Shown here: positions 5,174 to 8,221 of the stretch, piece after piece
How the letters are laid out: each line of letters begins with the position of its first letter
Numbering within the stretch: the first letter of the stretch is position 1
DNA from: JAVZYK01 sp049699715
GTDB lineage: Archaea > Nanobdellota > Nanobdellia > Pacearchaeales > UBA284
Assembly: GCA_049699715.1 (NCBI GenBank)
Contig: JBNAVB010000018.1
Location: 1 to 8,221 of the forward strand
Reading direction: 5' to 3'
Length of the DNA: 8,221 nt
The notes under the pieces: model-generated
What the model was told of the DNA's origin: nothing
Database searches by the model: none
What the model saw: only the letters and a program-made list of their open reading frames with translations
Position numbers and translations under genes: made by a program

Positions 5174-5235
5174 CTCCCTTTTATTTTTAGTTTAAGATTA
5201 GAGATAATAGAAAGAGCATATATTTAAACCTTTCG
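5174..5235 (-). promoter_or_regulatory. BRE/TATA promoter and Shine-Dalgarno of the 71-aa gene
   Basis: In the sense direction CGAAAGG (complement of 5229-5235) followed by TTTAAATATA (complement of 5219-5228) is a near-textbook archaeal BRE plus TATA box. It overlaps the last codons and the stop of the upstream 350-aa gene. A start about 25 bp downstream, near 5198, leaves a leader of about 30 nt that carries AAAGGGAG. Confidence 0.68.
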
Positions 5236-6276
5236 TTTGTTTTTCGTTAATTCCACGACGCCAAAACTTCTTTGTTGCCACTGCTTTTGAACTATCTTTT
5301 TTGCCTTTTTCTTGAGATGGATATAAACAATCAGCTCTATGATTGCGAATACAAACAACACAACTATCACCGCTAAAACTATGGCATTCTGTTTTTTCTT
5401 CTCGAAGATTATAGTCGTGGGGGGTTTTTCCCGGGGCTCTTCGAACTCCCCGAAATCAACAATAATATAATCCTCCCCCAACTGCAGCTTCAACTTTTGT
5501 TCATCTGTTTTATTGTCATAATAAACTCTTAGCTCGCCGCTATAGTTTCCTTTATCAAAACCTTGAGTGTCCCAGAAGATGAATAAAGTTACATTATTCT
5601 TCGGCCCTATACTATCGACAGTAGAATTAAGCTGGCTTCTGAGTATCTTGGAGGTGTCATAAATAAATAATGTAGAATACACCTCAGGCAACGTCTGAGA
5701 TTTTGGATTGTAAATCTCTATTGCTACTTTGGCCACATCTCCTTTTGTATAATTTTCAACGAAAATTCTTGTTACATTCGGTTTCTCGCTCTCTGTTATA
5801 TTCATCAGGGGAATTGGGGTAATGCCAGTAATAACATAAACTTGTTGTTCAACAGCAATGTTAACCCCTACACTTGTGCCTTCATGAGTGTTAGAAACAA
5901 GCTCGCGCGCGTGAATTAGAGCTTTCACTCCTGAAGCACCTATCTCGCTCTCGCTCGAAGGCAATCTTATCCTATAAGTAACGTTCTTCTGCTCGTCTTC
6001 AGCGCCAAACGTCAAGAGGTCTTCATCTAAAGCGATAATATTTGCCATCTCGCCGCCGACATTCAGAGATACGTTCATTGCTTTATGCTCTGTATTAACA
6101 ACAGTAACTTTTGCAATTTGCTCTAAATTTGGCTCAAACACTACAGTGACTCGTCCAGGAGTTATTCCTAAAGCCGGGACATTGCTCGAGCAAGTGACGA
6201 AGGTAAAAACAAGGAGCGCGAGAACTATCCAAATGCTTTTCCTTCTATTCATTTCTTTTATTTGGTTTGTTTTCAT
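5224..6276 (-). CDS. Secreted two-domain Ig-like protein with C-terminal membrane anchor
   Basis: This 350-residue protein has a signal peptide (basic NRRKS at 10-14, hydrophobic 15-28, likely cleavage after VPA at 35). Two beta domains follow (about 36-150 and 155-275), then a proline- and acid-rich linker (277-287), one helix (about 298-319) and a lysine-rich cytoplasmic tail. Domain 1 has the pattern of Ig-like domains in surface partner proteins: GITPGRVTVVFEPN then KVTVVN. FWDTQGFDKGNYSGELRVYY (234-253) matches the 411-aa protein, marking them as paralogues. There are about nine sequons. It has the size and layout of Gram-positive WxL-interacting proteins (about 350 aa), an analogy only. 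Two starts are possible, Met1 and Met9, neither with a Shine-Dalgarno site. The gene begins 21 bp after the LamG stop, so co-transcription is likely. Confidence 0.85.
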   Translation of the reverse strand: MKTNQIKEMNRRKSIWIVLALLVFTFVTCSSNVPALGITPGRVTVVFEPNLEQIAKVTVVNTEHKAMNVSLNVGGEMANIIALDEDLLTFGAEDEQKNVTYRIRLPSSESEIGASGVKALIHARELVSNTHEGTSVGVNIAVEQQVYVITGITPIPLMNITESEKPNVTRIFVENYTKGDVAKVAIEIYNPKSQTLPEVYSTLFIYDTSKILRSQLNSTVDSIGPKNNVTLFIFWDTQGFDKGNYSGELRVYYDNKTDEQKLKLQLGEDYIIVDFGEFEEPREKPPTTIIFEKKKQNAIVLAVIVVLFVFAIIELIVYIHLKKKAKKIVQKQWQQRSFGVVELTKNKRKV

Positions 6277-6297
6277 TTTTTATTTTCGCTTCGCTTT

Positions 6298-8221
6298 TTA
6301 TTCTTGCACGTCTTGGAATTGTCCTGTTAGGGTTATTGTCGAATTTTTTGCGCCAGGTGGCTCATAGTCATAAGGTGCAACTCTAATGTCGAGCTCGGCG
6401 CTATCATTAGTATCAGTATAATTGAATTTACTTAAAACACCTAGGATTGTGAAATCTATAGGAACATTCCCCCAATTCACTACACTTTCACTCCAATTAA
6501 ACGAGTTTAATTCAAGATAATCAAACTTGTATTGATAAGTGTCGCTAATATATGGCGTCGCATTCCATAACTGTGTTCCGAAGATGCTGACATTAACAAA
6601 ACAATTGCCATCATTCTGTATCGAGAGTGGCCATGGGGTATTATCCGTAGTATCATTAACTGTTCCCGGAGCCATCTCACCGAAGTCAGCTGTTGCATTA
6701 ATTGTGCTCAAAGCAACAAGCGAATCGATATAAAGTTCCCAAATACTGCTTTCAGACCCATATTCAAGGCCATCCCACGCCTTGACTTTCCACAGATAAT
6801 ATTCTTGTGTATCCCAGAAATTTTTCAAAACAGTTTCAGGAGTGTAATTAGTGGCGGTTAAATTTTCTATTGTTCTTTCATCAACCGGCGAGCATGATTC
6901 TCCTAAACCAGAAGAATCGCAGTGTAAAATCCAAACATACTGTAAGGAATCTCCGTCTTCGTCGCTAGAAGCAGTCCAATTGAATAAAGGAGTCCTATTG
7001 TAAATATGAGTTCCATTTTCAGGAGCTATTAATTCAGGAGCTGTAGGCAATCTATTTATTTTCAAGAGCCTCGTTTCAGTGCAGTTGCTGTTGCCTGCTT
7101 CATCTTCTACGCAAGCATAATACTCATAAACACCTCCACTCAAGTTAGTAAAGTTTCTTTCCAAGCGATACAATCCATTGTTGTAAGAAGCATTAATTTC
7201 CTGAGGCGAGAGCGCGCGGCTCCATACTTTAAGTTCATCAATAGTGCCATTCAAAATTCTTGTATTATCTGTAGCATCTCTTCCTATCTCAATTCCAAGG
7301 CTATTTCCTTGTGGGGCTAATGAACTGAAACTAACATTTGCACTCGCATCCTCTACGCCATTAATATAAATCTTAGATACACTGCCATTGTAAGTGCTAA
7401 CAACATGGTACCATGTGTTAGCTTGCAATGCTGTGCTACCAACAAGCTCATTACATGTATCATAATTGCACACAATCCATTCTGGTTTTTGAGGATCATC
7501 GTCGCCAAGCCTCAAGTCCCAAGGTGAAAGGGTATCATAAACATCTCCGATTATGCCAGAAATCCAGTTAAAGCTTCTTGCATAAATCCATACCTCAATA
7601 GTTATAGCATCCGTAATATTTAAACTCGCTGATTCTGATAGATTTACAAAATCGCCATTTCCGTCGAGTGTGAGAGCATTTCCTCTTTTGCTGAAAACTG
7701 TCCAGTTTGCATCTCCATTTAGCGAGCCATCATTGTTCCAAGTGCTGTTGTCATCAGCTGTGGCGCCTAAACTCTCGTCAAACTTCCAGTAGCCTCTTAA
7801 ACTGCGGTTCCAATCCAAGTAAGCGCTATGCTCATTAGTCTCTTCGACAGTCACATTCACATAAACAAAGTTTTCTATACTTTTTTTCTTAGTATTGTTG
7901 GCAGGAGTCGGCGAGACAAAATAAATTGAAGGCGCGTTCAAATCTAAGGTCAAATTAACGAGCATGTTTGTAGTTAAGTTAATCTCCTCAACAGGACTTT
8001 GGGGATTCTTGCTTGCCTTGACACTATAATTAGTAAAGAAAAATTTTCCAGTAGAATTCTGATAATATTCTGTAACATTTTGTCTTTCAATGTAACCGCT
8101 CGAATTTGTGTTTTCAGTAAAAGTCAAAACATTATTGTTGTCCCAAGCTAACACAGTTGCGTTATCAACAGGATTGCCCTGAGTATCATTAACATAAACA
8201 TCAACATACCACTTGACATAA
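6298..8221 (-). CDS. Large LamG-domain surface protein, 5' end outside window
   Basis: The frame is open to the window edge and gives at least 640 residues. The GTG at 8154 is internal, because the codons upstream (YVKWYVDVYVNDTQG) continue the same domain. Numbering from the edge, the order is: a carboxypeptidase-regulatory-like beta domain (1-100), a linker strand region, a LamG/concanavalin-like domain (about 142-352) running from GYWKFDES to ELKVWSRALSPQEI, an Ig-like segment with paired cysteines (357-390), an Fn3-like domain (392-499) and a C-terminal domain (504-634). That last domain resembles the ectodomain of subunits A and B. About 35 N-x-S/T sequons are present, an extreme density that fits a glycosylated exported protein. 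No C-terminal membrane helix is seen, so any anchor must be N-terminal. LamG domains commonly bind glycans; an adhesin role is inferred. Confidence 0.9.
   Translation of the reverse strand, partial: YVKWYVDVYVNDTQGNPVDNATVLAWDNNNVLTFTENTNSSGYIERQNVTEYYQNSTGKFFFTNYSVKASKNPQSPVEEINLTTNMLVNLTLDLNAPSIYFVSPTPANNTKKKSIENFVYVNVTVEETNEHSAYLDWNRSLRGYWKFDESLGATADDNSTWNNDGSLNGDANWTVFSKRGNALTLDGNGDFVNLSESASLNITDAITIEVWIYARSFNWISGIIGDVYDTLSPWDLRLGDDDPQKPEWIVCNYDTCNELVGSTALQANTWYHVVSTYNGSVSKIYINGVEDASANVSFSSLAPQGNSLGIEIGRDATDNTRILNGTIDELKVWSRALSPQEINASYNNGLYRLERNFTNLSGGVYEYYACVEDEAGNSNCTETRLLKINRLPTAPELIAPENGTHIYNRTPLFNWTASSDEDGDSLQYVWILHCDSSGLGESCSPVDERTIENLTATNYTPETVLKNFWDTQEYYLWKVKAWDGLEYGSESSIWELYIDSLVALSTINATADFGEMAPGTVNDTTDNTPWPLSIQNDGNCFVNVSIFGTQLWNATPYISDTYQYKFDYLELNSFNWSESVVNWGNVPIDFTILGVLSKFNYTDTNDSAELDIRVAPYDYEPPGAKNSTITLTGQFQDVQE

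Noticed and set aside
6187..6192. Lipobox in the 350-aa protein (VTC at residues 27-29)
   Set aside because: The residue before Cys is Thr, not Gly, Ala or Ser, and a C-terminal membrane helix already anchors the protein.
8152..8154. GTG as the start codon of the LamG gene
   Set aside because: The frame stays open through all upstream codons to the window edge and encodes a continuing beta domain, with no ribosome-binding site before the GTG.

Overview
The window looks archaeal and most like an AT-rich DPANN-type genome (Pacearchaeota/Woesearchaeota-like). The reasons are a DUF357-family gene, TATA boxes placed for leaderless transcripts, U-rich terminators, GGAGGT ribosome-binding sites, and a set of sequon-rich secreted proteins anchored by single membrane helices. 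The lineage is inferred from protein style only; no rRNA or marker tree is available here.

Left part (1-1265), housekeeping. A 33-bp intergenic region separates a leftward DUF357 gene, cut by the window edge, from a rightward two-gene operon. That operon encodes a YjbQ-family protein (secondary thiamine-phosphate synthase type) and thymidylate kinase, with 1 bp between them. Two mirrored TATA boxes in the gap each lie about 26 bp from the opposing start codon, so both transcripts should be leaderless. A convergent intergenic region (1266-1381) with a hairpin and U-rich tracts ends this block.

Right part (1382-8221), a seven-gene cell-surface cluster read entirely on the minus strand. In transcription order it holds: a large LamG (lectin-like) protein whose 5' end lies outside the window; a two-domain Ig-like membrane protein (350 aa); a 71-aa pilin-like protein; pilin-like subunit copy B (210 aa); a three-domain Ig-like membrane protein (411 aa); a small membrane protein with one beta domain (150 aa); and pilin-like subunit copy A (230 aa). 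The two subunit genes and the 71-aa gene have their own promoters and strong Shine-Dalgarno sites. The Ig-like anchor genes mostly lack both.

The main finding is that copies A and B are mosaics. A 243-bp block covering promoter, leader and the first 52 codons is 100% identical between them. The next 18 codons hold one changed amino acid and nine silent differences. Two further near-identical blocks are embedded in otherwise divergent sequence. This points to recent gene conversion between surface-subunit genes. The C-terminal domain of the LamG protein also appears to share the fold of the A/B ectodomain, giving a 'lectin domain plus subunit domain' layout. The working hypothesis, not established here, is an undescribed archaeal surface fibre or coat with a lectin-bearing adhesin, Ig-domain membrane partners and a variable major subunit.
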